Positions 28,174-40,177 of a stretch of DNA of 64,000 nucleotides are shown here, in pieces (position 1 is the first letter of the stretch; every line of letters begins with the position of its first letter). Made by a program: the position numbers and the translations under genes. The notes beneath the pieces were generated by a model. The model saw nothing but the letters and a program-made list of their open reading frames with translations, had not been told where the DNA came from and did not search any database. Source of the stretch: Pseudomonas fluorescens (GTDB lineage Bacteria; Pseudomonadota; Gammaproteobacteria; Pseudomonadales; Pseudomonadaceae); NCBI RefSeq assembly GCF_902497785.1, contig NZ_CABVHK010000007.1, positions 1 through 64,000 on the forward strand, in the 5' to 3' direction.

Positions 28174-28803
28174 TTAGAGCAGTTTGTGCTCCATCGCGTA
28201 CTTCACCAGTTCCGCCAGGGAGGTGATGTTGAGCTTCTGCATCAACCGCGCCTTGTGGGTGCTGATGGTTTTGCTGCTTAAAGCCAGCTGCTGGGCGATG
28301 TCGTTGACGTTGGCGCCCTGGGCCAGACGCTCGAACACCGAGAATTCACGTTCTGACAGCAACGAATGCAGTGGGCGCGAATCGGTCAGGCCGACTTCGA
28401 AGACCATGCGGTCGGCCAGGTCCGGGTCGATGTAACGCCCACCCGCAGCGACTTTACGGATCGCGGTCAGCAGCAACGCCGGATCACTGTCCTTGGTCGC
28501 ATAACCCGCCGCACCCACCTTCAACGCCCGGGCGGCCATTTGCGCTTCGTCGTGCATCGACAACACGAGGATCGCCGGTGGATTGTTCAACGCGCGGATC
28601 CGCGGAATCGCTTCCAGGCCATTGACGCCCGGCATCGAAATGTCGAGCAGCACCACTTCGCAAGGCACATGGCGCAAGGTCTCCAGCAGTTGCTCGCCAT
28701 TGCTCGCCTCCCCCACCACCAGCAAGTCCTTGGCCAGGCCGATCAGTTGCTTGATACCTTCGCGAACGATGGTGTGGTCTTCGGCTACCAGTACACGGAT
28801 CAC
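28174..28803 (-). CDS. agtR: LuxR-type response regulator AgtR
   Basis: The DNA-binding partner of the AgtS kinase, expected to activate agtABCD. The 209-residue protein has a receiver domain with phospho-acceptor Asp54 (VVLLDISMPG), the conserved acidic pair EDH at 8-10 and Lys in ATKDSD, and a C-terminal LuxR helix-turn-helix (LSEREFSVFERLAQGANVND...KTISTHKARLMQKLNI). The name is by synteny and architecture with the PAO1 AgtSR pair. A REPIN lies between it and agtS. Confidence 0.88.
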   Translation of the reverse strand: MIRVLVAEDHTIVREGIKQLIGLAKDLLVVGEASNGEQLLETLRHVPCEVVLLDISMPGVNGLEAIPRIRALNNPPAILVLSMHDEAQMAARALKVGAAGYATKDSDPALLLTAIRKVAAGGRYIDPDLADRMVFEVGLTDSRPLHSLLSEREFSVFERLAQGANVNDIAQQLALSSKTISTHKARLMQKLNITSLAELVKYAMEHKLL

Positions 28804-28839
28804 TTGCCTCTCCTCTTTGATAAGTTGAATGCCGAAAAG

Positions 28840-28906
28840 GATCGCAGCCTTCGGCAGCTCCTACGGGGTCCGCGTTCGGCGTAGGAGCTGCCGAAGGCTG
28901 CGATCG
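28840..28906. repeat. REPIN between agtS and agtR
   Basis: GATCGCAGCCTTCGGCAGCTCCTACG and its inverted copy are only about 13 bases apart, the tightest pair in the window, filling most of the gap between the sensor kinase and response-regulator genes. Confidence 0.87.
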
Positions 28907-28907
28907 T

Positions 28908-31301
28908 TTAACGATCCAGCGGCACTCTCACACTCAGGGTAGTGCCCTCCCCCGGCTCACTCTCAAGCGACAACTGCCCACCCATGATCAACACCCGCTC
29001 GCGCATGCCCACCACCCCGAAGGACGTTGGCCGACCGGTTGCGGCGACAAATCCTACGCCGTCATCACTGACGGTCAGGCACAACTCGTCACCCTCAAGG
29101 GCCAGCGTCAGCTCAACAGTATGCGCCTGGGCATGGCGCATGACATTGGTCAGGGCTTCCTGAAGAATCCGGAACAGCCCAATCGCTTTCGCATCACTGA
29201 GCACCGGCAAGTTGTCCGGCACCTGCACCAGACAGGGGATTTGTGTCCTGGCCTCAAATCGGCGCGCCTGCCATTCAATGGCGGAAGCAATCCCGGCATC
29301 GAGAATCGGCGGGCGCAAGGCTGTTGCGACATCGCGAACCAGCTGAAACAGCTGAGCGATCAAGCGTTTCATGCTGTTCAAACGCTCGTTCAGGCCTGGG
29401 TCAAGTTGCGCGTAGGCCAATTCGCACATGGACGTTTCCAGCTTCAACACCGTCAGCATCTGGCCCAGTTCGTCATGAACTTCCCGGGCGATGCGGGCTT
29501 TTTCCTCTTCCCGCACGCTCTCCAGGTGCGCGGACAGTTCACGCAAGTGTTCACGGGAACTGGCCAGTTCCAGTTCGATGCGTTTGCTCTCGCTGATGTC
29601 CCAGACAATGCCGTCCCAGACATAGGCGCCATCTTCAAGACGACGGGTGACCGCCTTGATCTCGGCCCAGCGCTGCTCGCCCTGACGGGTGAGGATCCTC
29701 CCCTGCCATGACCAGTCGCTGTCGGTATCCAGCGCGTGGTCCTGCGTCTGGTGATAGCTGGCCTTGTCGTCCGGATGCACCAGGCTGCGCAAGCCTTTGT
29801 CGCGATGCGCCAGGGTGGCCGGGGCGTAACCGACCAGACTCTCGCTACCCTCACTGATGTAGGCAAAGTCGATCTGCCCTGTCACCGGCGCCCGCTCCAG
29901 TCGAAAGACCAATCCTGGCACGTTGGCGGCAATCCCTTGCAGCCGCGCCTCGCTTTCCTGCAACGCGGCCAGCGCGCGCCGGCGTTCGGTGACGTCGTTG
30001 AGGTACACCACCAGGTATTCGCCATCGCGAAAACGCAGAAAACTCAACGACACATCGGTCGGTAAAACGCTGCCATCTGCCCGGACGCAATTTGTCTCGA
30101 AACTCTGCGGCCCTTCGTCGCTGGCCCGCGCACGCTTCCACAGATTCAGCCAACGGTCCATGTGCAAACCGGGTTCGAAGTCGATCAACGGCCGGTCGCT
30201 GAGGCCGCCCGCCGGGTAGCCAAGCATGGTTTCGGCGGCCCGATTGGCATAGCGCACACGACTGTCCCAGTTAACCCAGAGGATGCCGACGGTGCTCTGA
30301 TCGATGGAAAATTGCGTGAGGCGCAACGCTTCTTCGCTGGCCGCTCGCAGGGCAATGTCTTCCCGCGCCGCGAATAGCCGATGCTCAAGGCTGCGCTGCT
30401 GACGACGCTGCCAGAACACAATCGCCATGCTGCTCAGCATTAATACCGCCAGCAGCAGGCACAGGTTTTGCCAGAAACCAGGCGACTCGGTCAGGCGCGG
30501 GTACTTCGGCTGTAGCCATTGGTTGTGCAGTTGTTCCAGGTCTTTGGCCGGGATCGCGCGCAAGGCACTTTCGATGATGCCGGCGAGCTCCGGCCAGTCG
30601 CGACGCGTGGCCACCCGAAGCAGTTGCGGCAGTCCGATGTCGCCGACCACCACCAACCCGGCGAATTCCGGCTCGGCGGACAGACGTCCCAATTGCGCTT
30701 CATCGACCACGGCGTAGCTGGCCTGCTGACTGAGCAACAGTTGCAGCGCCTGGCGCTCGATCGGCACGCCTTGAAGATTCAGGTGCGGGTAATTACTGCG
30801 CAAGTAATCGGCGGTGGCGCTGGGCATGCGCACGGCGACGCGGGTCTGGCTGTCGAGCTTTTCCAGCTCCACCACGCCCGCCGCCTTCTGGTCGCTGACC
30901 ACCAGTTGCGGCACACGCATGTAGGGATCGGAAAATTGCCACAGGCGCAGGCCGCCGGGGGTTTGCGCCAGTCCCGGGGCAATGTCGATTTCACCTTCGC
31001 GAGCGGCGGTTTCCAGTTGCTCCAGATCGGGATAGTTTCGCCAGCTCAGCTCGACCTTGAGCGCCTTCGCCAGCCATTTCATCAGCTCGACGTTAACCCC
31101 GGACAGCCGCTGCAAGCGGCGATCGTATTGTGCGTAGGGCACTTGCAACACCAGCCCGACGCGCAGTTCATCATGTTGCGCCAGCCATTGTTGCTGGCTC
31201 GCGGATAATTGCGCGACGTGCGCCGGTGGCGCAGACGCCGCCCAGCCCGTCAAGGGAAGCCACAACCAGCCGATAACCCACAGGCAGCGAAAACGCATCA
31301 T
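28908..31301 (-). CDS. agtS: Membrane sensor histidine kinase AgtS
   Basis: A sensor kinase proposed to detect 4-aminobutyrate/5-aminovalerate (and, in P. aeruginosa, wall fragments). The 797-residue protein has a signal or first membrane segment (about 1-22), a periplasmic SBP_bac_3 domain (about 45-265), a membrane helix (about 280-298), two PAS domains, then a HisKA_3 dimerisation domain with phospho-acceptor His609 in REVHDELGQ and a HATPase domain with NVMRHA and DDGVGF. It is of the NarX/UhpB type, matching the LuxR-type AgtR. The start is the first of two adjacent ATGs after GAGATTTCG. Confidence 0.88.
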   Translation of the reverse strand: MMRFRCLWVIGWLWLPLTGWAASAPPAHVAQLSASQQQWLAQHDELRVGLVLQVPYAQYDRRLQRLSGVNVELMKWLAKALKVELSWRNYPDLEQLETAAREGEIDIAPGLAQTPGGLRLWQFSDPYMRVPQLVVSDQKAAGVVELEKLDSQTRVAVRMPSATADYLRSNYPHLNLQGVPIERQALQLLLSQQASYAVVDEAQLGRLSAEPEFAGLVVVGDIGLPQLLRVATRRDWPELAGIIESALRAIPAKDLEQLHNQWLQPKYPRLTESPGFWQNLCLLLAVLMLSSMAIVFWQRRQQRSLEHRLFAAREDIALRAASEEALRLTQFSIDQSTVGILWVNWDSRVRYANRAAETMLGYPAGGLSDRPLIDFEPGLHMDRWLNLWKRARASDEGPQSFETNCVRADGSVLPTDVSLSFLRFRDGEYLVVYLNDVTERRRALAALQESEARLQGIAANVPGLVFRLERAPVTGQIDFAYISEGSESLVGYAPATLAHRDKGLRSLVHPDDKASYHQTQDHALDTDSDWSWQGRILTRQGEQRWAEIKAVTRRLEDGAYVWDGIVWDISESKRIELELASSREHLRELSAHLESVREEEKARIAREVHDELGQMLTVLKLETSMCELAYAQLDPGLNERLNSMKRLIAQLFQLVRDVATALRPPILDAGIASAIEWQARRFEARTQIPCLVQVPDNLPVLSDAKAIGLFRILQEALTNVMRHAQAHTVELTLALEGDELCLTVSDDGVGFVAATGRPTSFGVVGMRERVLIMGGQLSLESEPGEGTTLSVRVPLDR

Positions 31302-31374
31302 CGAAATCTCACACACTGACAAATACTGACCAACCCATTAGGCTGCCGGAATAACTTCTGGCCTGGAATATCCG

Positions 31375-32367
31375 ATGCCCCCTGTCTACCACCTGACACT
31401 GCCCGCATTGTGCCTGTCGCTGATCCTGCCTTGCGCCTTTTCGATCCAGGCCGCTGAACCGTCCCCCGCGGCCGCGGAAAAAACCGAAGGCGAACAACCG
31501 CTCGAACGTCAGCCCCTGCTTGAGCGTAGTCAGGAAGAAGCGACAGCACTTGAGCGAAAAATTCCCGCGCAGGAACAGCAACAACTGCAAGCGGGCAGCG
31601 ATACGTTCCTGGCCTTGTGGAAACCGGCCAATACCGCAGAGCCCAAGGGCGCGGTGATTATCATCCCGGGCGCTGGCGAAACAGCTGACTGGCCGCAAGC
31701 AATCGGCCCGCTGCGTCGCAAACTGCCGGACGCCAAGTGGAGCAGCCTGAGTATCACCTTGCCCGACCCGCAAAGCGATGCGATTGCGCCACGTGTTATC
31801 GAAGTCCCGCCAACGATCAAAGCCCCTGAGGTCGGCAGCAAAGACTCGACCACTTCGGCGCCCATCGAACAGGCAGCGAGCGGTGAAGCCGATGTGGCTG
31901 ACAAGGCTGTCGCTGAAACCGTTGACGAGCGCACCAAGGCCGATGCCGAGCGAATCTTCGCACGCATCGATGCGGCCATTGCCTACGCCGAACAACAAAG
32001 CGCTCGCAGCATCGTCGTTCTCGGTCATGGCACCGGTGCCTACTGGGCTGCGCGCTATCTGAGCGAGAAAGAACCCTCGCAGGTCGAGAAATTCGCGATG
32101 GTCGCCGCCCAGACGCCCGTCGCGGTGAAACCTGGACTGGCGGAACTGACGCCGACATTGCAATTGCCAACGGCCGATATCTTCTACACGGACAGGGCGA
32201 TGGATCGCCACGCGGCGCTGGAGCGTTTGCAGGCGAGTAAACGGTTGAAGGCTTCGGTATTCAGTCAGGTATCACTGAAGGCATTGCCGGGAGACAGCAA
32301 GGCGCAGCAGGAACAGTTGGTGCGCCGGGTGCGGGGCTGGTTGAATCCTCAGCCTGCGGCGGACTGA
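31375..32367 (+). CDS. DUF3530 family alpha/beta-hydrolase-like protein
   Basis: The function is unknown. The 330-residue protein has a signal peptide (about residues 1-26, LCLSLILPCAFSIQA-A), a Glu/Gln-rich linker, and an alpha/beta-hydrolase-like domain beginning at GAVIIIPGAGETADWP. The place of the nucleophile elbow reads VVLGHGTGAYWAARYL, i.e. G-H-G-T-G with Gly where a catalytic Ser would sit, so it may not be an esterase. A hydrophilic low-similarity insertion (about 150-195) interrupts the domain. It is divergent from agtS. Confidence 0.82.
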   Translation: MPPVYHLTLPALCLSLILPCAFSIQAAEPSPAAAEKTEGEQPLERQPLLERSQEEATALERKIPAQEQQQLQAGSDTFLALWKPANTAEPKGAVIIIPGAGETADWPQAIGPLRRKLPDAKWSSLSITLPDPQSDAIAPRVIEVPPTIKAPEVGSKDSTTSAPIEQAASGEADVADKAVAETVDERTKADAERIFARIDAAIAYAEQQSARSIVVLGHGTGAYWAARYLSEKEPSQVEKFAMVAAQTPVAVKPGLAELTPTLQLPTADIFYTDRAMDRHAALERLQASKRLKASVFSQVSLKALPGDSKAQQEQLVRRVRGWLNPQPAAD

Positions 32368-32381
32368 TAGACCGAGGCGTG

Positions 32382-32480
32382 CCCATCGCGAGCAGGCTCG
32401 CTCCCACATATGATCTCGGTTGAACACAGACTTTGTGTTCACTGCATATCTAATGTGGGAGCGAGCCTGTTCGCGATGGG
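32382..32480. repeat. REPIN between the DUF3530 gene and djlA
   Basis: CCCATCGCGAGCAGGCTCGC...TCCCACAT and its inverted copy lie about 43 bases apart between two convergent genes. The loop itself contains a TTGAACACAGA / CTTTGTGTTCA-like inverted segment. Confidence 0.87.
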
Positions 32481-32508
32481 GCCCGACAACCCCCACACAT
32501 TTGCTGCA

Positions 32509-33276
32509 TTACCGAAACCCCCGACGCTGCCGAATCAACGTATAGGCGCTATGCAACTCGCGCGTTTTGTCTGTCGCTTCGCGAACTTGCAACGCCGTCG
32601 CACCGCTGCCGGCTATCTTGTCCGGATGATGGCGACTGAGCAGGCGCCGATAAGCCCGTTTGATCTGCGCCGGATCGGTGGCGGCAGAGACGCCCAGCAC
32701 CAGCATGGCTTCCTGATAATTCAGGACATGGCTGACTAGCGAAGGTTTTTTTGGCTCGTAATCAGCCGCCAGCGCCTGCACCTGATACGACCTCCAGCCC
32801 AGCCATTTGCCCCACTGAGCAATCAGTTCGCGCTCGGCATGGCCAGCACGACCGTCGGCCCAGACCATGCGCCAGCAGGCGCGCAACACGCCTTCGGCGG
32901 CATGGGGTTGCGCACTCAACCGTCTCAGGTAGACGCGCAAGCGGTCCCGGCCCGTCTTGCCCCGATTAAACGCGGCAATCGCCCGAAGCTTTGCCGGCCC
33001 GGTCATTTCCAGCGCCTGCATTTCCTGACGCGCCTGATGGATATGACCGTCCACCACGCGCCCATCGCTCTTGGCCAGTCGCCCCAGCAACACGAACAGC
33101 AACTCATCGTTGCGCAGCATCGGGCGACCGCCCAGCATTTCACGCAAATGCCCCCAGCTCTGCAACTGCAAGCGCCGATCCAGCGCCTGCCCCAACAATG
33201 CGCCGAGCATGGCCCCCGGAATGCTGGCAATGGCAAAGCCCGCTCCGGCTCCAATCAGAGTCCCTAGCCACAGCAT
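32509..33276 (-). CDS. djlA: Membrane-anchored DnaJ-like co-chaperone DjlA
   Basis: A type III J-domain protein that works with DnaK at the inner membrane. The 255-residue protein has an N-terminal hydrophobic Gly/Ala-rich segment (TLIGAGAGFAIASIPGAMLGALLG), a central TerB-like helical domain and a C-terminal J domain with the essential HPD in RRLLSRHHPDKIAGSG. It starts 1 base after the murU stop on the same strand, so amgK-murU-djlA form one operon. Confidence 0.92.
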   Translation of the reverse strand: MLWLGTLIGAGAGFAIASIPGAMLGALLGQALDRRLQLQSWGHLREMLGGRPMLRNDELLFVLLGRLAKSDGRVVDGHIHQARQEMQALEMTGPAKLRAIAAFNRGKTGRDRLRVYLRRLSAQPHAAEGVLRACWRMVWADGRAGHAERELIAQWGKWLGWRSYQVQALAADYEPKKPSLVSHVLNYQEAMLVLGVSAATDPAQIKRAYRRLLSRHHPDKIAGSGATALQVREATDKTRELHSAYTLIRQRRGFR

Positions 33277-33277
33277 C

Positions 33278-34965
<1,688 letters not shown>

Positions 34966-34978
34966 TGCAAGGGTCTCC

Positions 34979-34994
34979 GACGGCGCTAGCCGTC
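34979..34994. promoter_or_regulatory. Small palindrome in the amgK-lptD divergent promoter region
   Basis: GACGGC-GCTA-GCCGTC is a perfect 6-base inverted repeat 14 bases upstream of the amgK start. TATTATCC at 35010-35017 next to it could be a -10 element for lptD. Function not established. Confidence 0.25.
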
Positions 34995-35095
34995 AAGCGG
35001 GTCATGCTTTATTATCCAGCATCTTTTTCAGACCATCGAGAGGCGTGCGGCCCACACCGCGGGCAGATGGCACGCAGGAAGCCCGGACTAATAAG

Positions 35096-37894
35096 ATGGC
35101 ATTGAAATCCCCCGCGTTTCGTAAAAAATTTCCGTTGTTGGTTACCGGCAGTCTGCTGGCCCTGCAACCTTTAGCCACTTCATTCGTGGTCGCCGCGGAA
35201 CAGTATGACTGCTCAGTCTCTGCTTCGGGTGCCTGGGATTGTGCGCCTAAATCTCCAGCCGCTGCGCTGCCACCGCGTCCCGTCCATGACGGCAGCGCAG
35301 TGAGCTCGGGCGCTGAGACTCCGGCTGGCAGCAGTTCCAGCCAGGACACCGGCGCCAAGCCTGTGCTGGTCACCGAGTCCAAGGGCCGCGGCCTGAAGTC
35401 ACGTAGCGAAGACTACAGTCACCTCGACTGGGTTCCGCGCGAGAAGCTCACGGCAGCGCAATTGGCAGAAACCGGTCCTTACTGCTCTGGTTCCTATATC
35501 GAACCGATTCGTCCTGGCATGAATGACAAGACGAATAAAAGTGACGCGCCGACTTTTGTCGGGGCCAAGGCCTCCCGCTATAAGCAGGACGAGCAGGTCG
35601 CTACGCTGGCCGGTGACGTGGTCTTGCGTCAGGGCAGCATGCAGGCTGAAGCCGATGAAGCGAACCTGTACCAGGCCGAAAGCCGTGGTGAGTTGGACGG
35701 CAACGTGCGCATCCGCGACAACGGCGCGCTGATCGTCGGCGACCACGCCGAAGTGCAGCTCGACACCGGTGAAGCCAAGGTCGACAACGCCGAATACGTG
35801 ATGCACAAATCCCGTATCCGCGGTAGCGCGCTGTACGCCAAACGTGCCGAGAACGCGATCATCCGTCTGAAGGATGGTACGTACACCACGTGCGAACCGA
35901 ACAGCAATGCCTGGCAGCTCAAGGGCAACAACATCACCTTGAACCCGGCCACCGGTTTCGGTACCGCGACCAACGTGACGCTGCGGGTCAAGGACATTCC
36001 GGTCCTGTACACGCCTTACATCTATTTCCCGATCGACGACCGTCGCCAGTCCGGCTTCCTGCCGCCGACCATCGGCACTGGCACCGATACCGGCTTCCTG
36101 CTGGTCACCCCGTACTACTTCAACCTGGCACCGAACTACGATGCCACGTTGTACCCGCGCTACATGAGCAAGCGCGGCATGTTGGTGGAAGGCGAGTTCC
36201 GTTACCTGACCAAGTCCAGCGAAGGTCAGTTCGGCGCCGCGTACCTCAACGACGACAACACCGATCGTAGCCAGCAAACCGACTACGAAAAGACCCGCTA
36301 TATGTACAACTGGCAGCACAAGGGTGGTCTAGACTCCCGTGTGTTCACCCAGGTTGACTACACCAAGATCAGCGATCCGTATTACTTCCAGGATCTGGAA
36401 ACCGATCAGATAGGTATAAAAAGCGGCGACTACGTCAATCAGCAGGGTTCCGTTTCCTATCGCGGTGACAGCTACACGGCTCGCATCAACGCACAGGCCT
36501 ATGAGCTCGCGACCGTTTCGAACATCACGCCGTACGATCGCCTGCCGCAGATCACCTTCAATGGTCAGCTGCCTACGCACCCGAACGGTCTGAACTTCGA
36601 TTACGAGACCGAACTCACGCGCTTTGACCGTGACCTGAAAACCGGTCAGTTTTCCGATGAAGACGGTGTCCTGTCGCCTCGCCTGGACACTAACGTGTTC
36701 GGCCTTGCGCGCGCCAACGGCGACCGCTTGAACCTCAAGCCAGCTGTCAGCCTGCCGCTGAACTGGTCGTATGGTTTCCTGAAGCCATCGCTCAAGTATC
36801 AGTACACCCAGTATCAGCTGGATCTTGATGCCCAGGGCAAAGCACAAATCGCTGGTCAAGGCGCTGAAGGCGACCGACTCAACGGCACATTCAGCAGTAA
36901 TCAGAGCCGGGGCGTGCCGATTGCAAGCATCGACAGCGGCCTGTATTTCGATCGCGACACCACCTGGTTCGGCAAGAAGTATCGTCAGACCCTGGAACCG
37001 CGACTGTTCTATCTCTATGTACCCGAGGAAGACCAGGCCGACATTCCCGTTTTCGACACCGGCGAGTACACCTTCAATTACTCATCGCTGTTTCGCGATA
37101 ACCGCTTCTCCGGTTCCGACCGCGTTGGCGACGAGAACAAACTGTCGCTGGGCGTGACCAATCGGTGGATTGAAGACAACGGTTTCGAGCGTCAAACCCT
37201 CAGCGTTGGCCAGGCCTTGTACTTCAAGGACCGCAAAGTCCAGTTGCCAGGTATCGATGCCCGAACGCGCGAAGACTCTCAGTCCGACGTTTCGCCGTAC
37301 GCGCTGGAATACATGTATCGCTGGAACCGCGATTGGCGCACGACGGCCGAGTACAACTGGGACCCGGACACCCGCAGCCCACGCTCCGGCAGTGCGATGT
37401 TCCACTACCAGCCTGAAGACAACCCGAACAAGGTCATCAACGCCGGCTATCGCTATCGCAATGACCAGGTCCGTTACGACCAGAACACCGGTCGTTGGTC
37501 GGTGGGTGGCGGTGACTACGGCACCCCGGGTACTCCGGGCTACGTGAAGGACTACTACAAGATCCAGCAGCACGACTTCTCGGTGATCTGGCCGATCGTG
37601 CCGCAATGGAACGCTATCAGCCGCTGGCAGTATGACTACAACCGCAACCGTACCCTGGAAGCCTTCGGTGGTTTCGAGTACGACAACTGCTGCTGGAAAC
37701 TGCGCCTGATCAACCGTTACTGGGTGTCGTATGACGAGTTCAGTCAGAACGCCCCGGAAAACGAAAAAGGCGACCATGGCATCTTCCTACAGATCGTTCT
37801 GAAAGGTCTCGGCGGCCTCACCGGCGCCAAAGTAGAGAGCTTCCTCGACAAAGGCATCCAAGGTTATCGTGAACGTGAAGACCAAGCTTTCTGA
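35096..37894 (+). CDS. lptD: LPS-assembly protein LptD
   Basis: The outer-membrane barrel that, with LptE, inserts lipopolysaccharide into the outer leaflet. The 932-residue protein has a signal peptide (about 1-33, ending VVAA-EQ), an N-terminal extension with Cys in YDCSVS and WDCAPK, an OstA beta-jellyroll domain ([20 protein letters not shown], about 175-310) and a large C-terminal barrel ending in Phe. Paired cysteines in [10 protein letters not shown] near the end would form the disulfides needed for function. The ATG at 35096 gives [12 protein letters not shown]. The next gene, surA, overlaps its end. Confidence 0.96.
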   Translation: MALKSPAFRKKFPLLVTGSLLALQPLATSFVVAAEQYDCSVSASGAWDCAPKSPAAALPPRPVHDGSAVSSGAETPAGSSSSQDTGAKPVLVTESKGRGLKSRSEDYSHLDWVPREKLTAAQLAETGPYCSGSYIEPIRPGMNDKTNKSDAPTFVGAKASRYKQDEQVATLAGDVVLRQGSMQAEADEANLYQAESRGELDGNVRIRDNGALIVGDHAEVQLDTGEAKVDNAEYVMHKSRIRGSALYAKRAENAIIRLKDGTYTTCEPNSNAWQLKGNNITLNPATGFGTATNVTLRVKDIPVLYTPYIYFPIDDRRQSGFLPPTIGTGTDTGFLLVTPYYFNLAPNYDATLYPRYMSKRGMLVEGEFRYLTKSSEGQFGAAYLNDDNTDRSQQTDYEKTRYMYNWQHKGGLDSRVFTQVDYTKISDPYYFQDLETDQIGIKSGDYVNQQGSVSYRGDSYTARINAQAYELATVSNITPYDRLPQITFNGQLPTHPNGLNFDYETELTRFDRDLKTGQFSDEDGVLSPRLDTNVFGLARANGDRLNLKPAVSLPLNWSYGFLKPSLKYQYTQYQLDLDAQGKAQIAGQGAEGDRLNGTFSSNQSRGVPIASIDSGLYFDRDTTWFGKKYRQTLEPRLFYLYVPEEDQADIPVFDTGEYTFNYSSLFRDNRFSGSDRVGDENKLSLGVTNRWIEDNGFERQTLSVGQALYFKDRKVQLPGIDARTREDSQSDVSPYALEYMYRWNRDWRTTAEYNWDPDTRSPRSGSAMFHYQPEDNPNKVINAGYRYRNDQVRYDQNTGRWSVGGGDYGTPGTPGYVKDYYKIQQHDFSVIWPIVPQWNAISRWQYDYNRNRTLEAFGGFEYDNCCWKLRLINRYWVSYDEFSQNAPENEKGDHGIFLQIVLKGLGGLTGAKVESFLDKGIQGYREREDQAF

Positions 37895-39191
37895 TTGTCT
37901 GCGCCCGCTAGTGCTGGGCGCGCTGTTCCTGGGTACTGCGGCGAATGCCGCGGTACAGTCCATCGATAAAGTAGTGGCCATTGTCGACAACGACGTGGTC
38001 ATGCAGAGCCAACTGGACCAGCGTGTTCATGAAGTTCAGCAAACCATCGCCAAGCGCGGTTCTGCTGCGCCGCCGGCCGGCGTGCTGGATCAGCAGGTGC
38101 TTGAACGTCTGATCGTCGAAAACCTGCAATTGCAGATCGGCGAACGTTCCGGCATTCGCATCACCGATGAAGAACTGAATCAGGCCGTCGGCACCATTGC
38201 CCAGCGCAATAACATGTCGATCGATCAATTCCGCTCCGCCCTGACTCGCGATGGTCTGTCTTATGAAGACGCTCGTGAACAGATTCGTCGCGAAATGATC
38301 ATCAGCCGTGTGCGTCAACGCCGAGTGGCCGAACGCATTCAGGTGTCCGAGCAGGAAGTGAAGAACTTCCTCGCTTCCGACCTGGGAAAAATGCAACTGT
38401 CCGAAGAGTTTCGCTTGGCCAACATTCTGATCCCTACACCGGAAAGTGCTAATTCCGATGCGATTCAGAATGCTGCCAAACAGGCCGACGCGGTGTACCA
38501 GCAACTCAAGCAAGGCGCAGACTTCGCTCAGTTGGCAATCGCCAAGTCCGCCAGCGAAACCGCACTGGAAGGCGGCGACATGGGCTGGCGTAAAGCCGCT
38601 CAATTGCCACCTCCGTTCGATCGCATGCTGAGCACCATGACAGTGGGCGACGTGACCCAGCCAATGCGTACGCCGGGCGGCTTCATCATCCTGAAGATCC
38701 TCGACAAGCGTGGCGGTGAAACTCAGGTACGTGACGAAGTGCACGTGCGTCATATCCTGGTCAAGCCAAGCCCGATCCGCGATGAAGCTAAAACCAAGGC
38801 GCTGGCTGAGTCGCTCTACACTCGTATCGAAGCGGGCGAAGATTTCGGCGAACTGGCGAAAAGCTTTTCGGAAGATCCGGGTTCTGCGCTCAACGGTGGC
38901 GATCTGAACTGGATCGACCCGAACGCCCTGGTGCCCGAGTTCCGCGAAGTGATGGCCAAGACCCCCCAGGGTCAGCTGTCCAAGCCGTTTCAGACCCAAT
39001 ATGGCTGGCACGTTCTCGAAGTCCTTGGCCGTCGCGCCACTGACGGCACCAATCAGGCGCGTGAGCAGCAAGCGATGACCGTACTGCGTAACCGCAAATA
39101 CGACGAAGAGTTGCAAACCTGGCTGCGTCAGATCCGTGACGAAGCGTATGTAGAGATCAAACTCCCTGGTGCAGACCAGGCAGCGCAGTGA
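37869..39191 (+). CDS. surA: Periplasmic chaperone and peptidyl-prolyl isomerase SurA
   Basis: SurA escorts unfolded outer-membrane proteins, including LptD, through the periplasm. The 440-residue precursor has a signal peptide ([15 protein letters not shown]), the N-terminal chaperone domain ([15 protein letters not shown]) and two parvulin domains ([27 protein letters not shown]). Translation starts at a GTG: the one at 37869 is 5 bases after AGG, and another in frame at 37875 would give MKTKLSDCL. Either way it overlaps lptD by 20-26 bases, so expression is coupled to its client. Confidence 0.95.
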   Translation: MNVKTKLSDCLRPLVLGALFLGTAANAAVQSIDKVVAIVDNDVVMQSQLDQRVHEVQQTIAKRGSAAPPAGVLDQQVLERLIVENLQLQIGERSGIRITDEELNQAVGTIAQRNNMSIDQFRSALTRDGLSYEDAREQIRREMIISRVRQRRVAERIQVSEQEVKNFLASDLGKMQLSEEFRLANILIPTPESANSDAIQNAAKQADAVYQQLKQGADFAQLAIAKSASETALEGGDMGWRKAAQLPPPFDRMLSTMTVGDVTQPMRTPGGFIILKILDKRGGETQVRDEVHVRHILVKPSPIRDEAKTKALAESLYTRIEAGEDFGELAKSFSEDPGSALNGGDLNWIDPNALVPEFREVMAKTPQGQLSKPFQTQYGWHVLEVLGRRATDGTNQAREQQAMTVLRNRKYDEELQTWLRQIRDEAYVEIKLPGADQAAQ

Positions 39192-40177
39192 AACCCCAGC
39201 GTTTCGCGCTGACACCCGGCGAACCGGCCGGCATAGGTCCAGACCTGTGCCTGCTGCTCGCCTCGCAAGCCCAGCCACACCCCCTGATTGCCATTACCAG
39301 CCGCGACCTGCTCCTTGAGCGGGCCGCGCAGTTGGGCGTGGTTGTCGATGTGCTGGCGGTGACACCGGACAACTGGCCGGATACACCCGCACCCGCCAAC
39401 AGCCTGTATGTCTGGGATACGCCGCTCAGCGCTCCGGTGACTGCCGGCCAACTTGACAAGGCAAACGCGGCGTTCGTTCTGCAAACCCTGACCCGCGCTG
39501 GCCAAGGCTGCCTGGACGGGCATTTTGCCGGGATGATCACCGCTCCCGTGCACAAGGGTGTGATCAACGAATCGGGCATCGCTTTTTCCGGCCACACGGA
39601 ATTTCTCGCTGACCTGACGCATACCGCACAAGTGGTGATGATGCTCGCGACCCGCGGATTACGCGTGGCGCTGGTCACCACTCACCTGCCCCTTCGCGAG
39701 ATTGCCGATGCGATCACGCCGGAGCGTCTGGAGCGGGTTACGCGAATCCTGCATGCCGACCTGCAACAAAAATTCGGCATCGCCCGGCCACGCATCCTGG
39801 TCTGCGGTCTCAACCCGCACGCCGGTGAAGGCGGTCACCTGGGCCATGAAGAAATCGACATTATCGAACCCACATTAGAGCGCCTGCGCGGCGAGGGCAT
39901 GGACCTTCGCGGCCCCCTACCCGCCGACACTCTGTTTACCCCCAAATATCTGGAGCACTGCGACGCGGTGCTGGCGATGTACCACGACCAGGGTCTGCCT
40001 GTGCTGAAATACAAAGGTTTCGGCGCGGCAGTCAACGTGACCCTCGGCTTGCCGATCATCCGCACATCGGTCGACCACGGCACTGCCCTGGACCTGGCCG
40101 GTAGCGGCAACATCGATACCGGCAGCCTGCAAGTCGCCCTGGAAACCGCCTATCAGATGGCCGAGACCCGTTTATGA
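39188..40177 (+). CDS. pdxA: 4-hydroxythreonine-4-phosphate dehydrogenase
   Basis: PdxA acts in DXP-dependent pyridoxal phosphate synthesis. The 329-residue protein has [12 protein letters not shown] at the N-terminus, [14 protein letters not shown], the metal-binding His in [26 protein letters not shown], and [15 protein letters not shown]. It starts at a GTG overlapping the surA stop by 4 bases (GTGA). Confidence 0.97.
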   Translation: MKPQRFALTPGEPAGIGPDLCLLLASQAQPHPLIAITSRDLLLERAAQLGVVVDVLAVTPDNWPDTPAPANSLYVWDTPLSAPVTAGQLDKANAAFVLQTLTRAGQGCLDGHFAGMITAPVHKGVINESGIAFSGHTEFLADLTHTAQVVMMLATRGLRVALVTTHLPLREIADAITPERLERVTRILHADLQQKFGIARPRILVCGLNPHAGEGGHLGHEEIDIIEPTLERLRGEGMDLRGPLPADTLFTPKYLEHCDAVLAMYHDQGLPVLKYKGFGAAVNVTLGLPIIRTSVDHGTALDLAGSGNIDTGSLQVALETAYQMAETRL

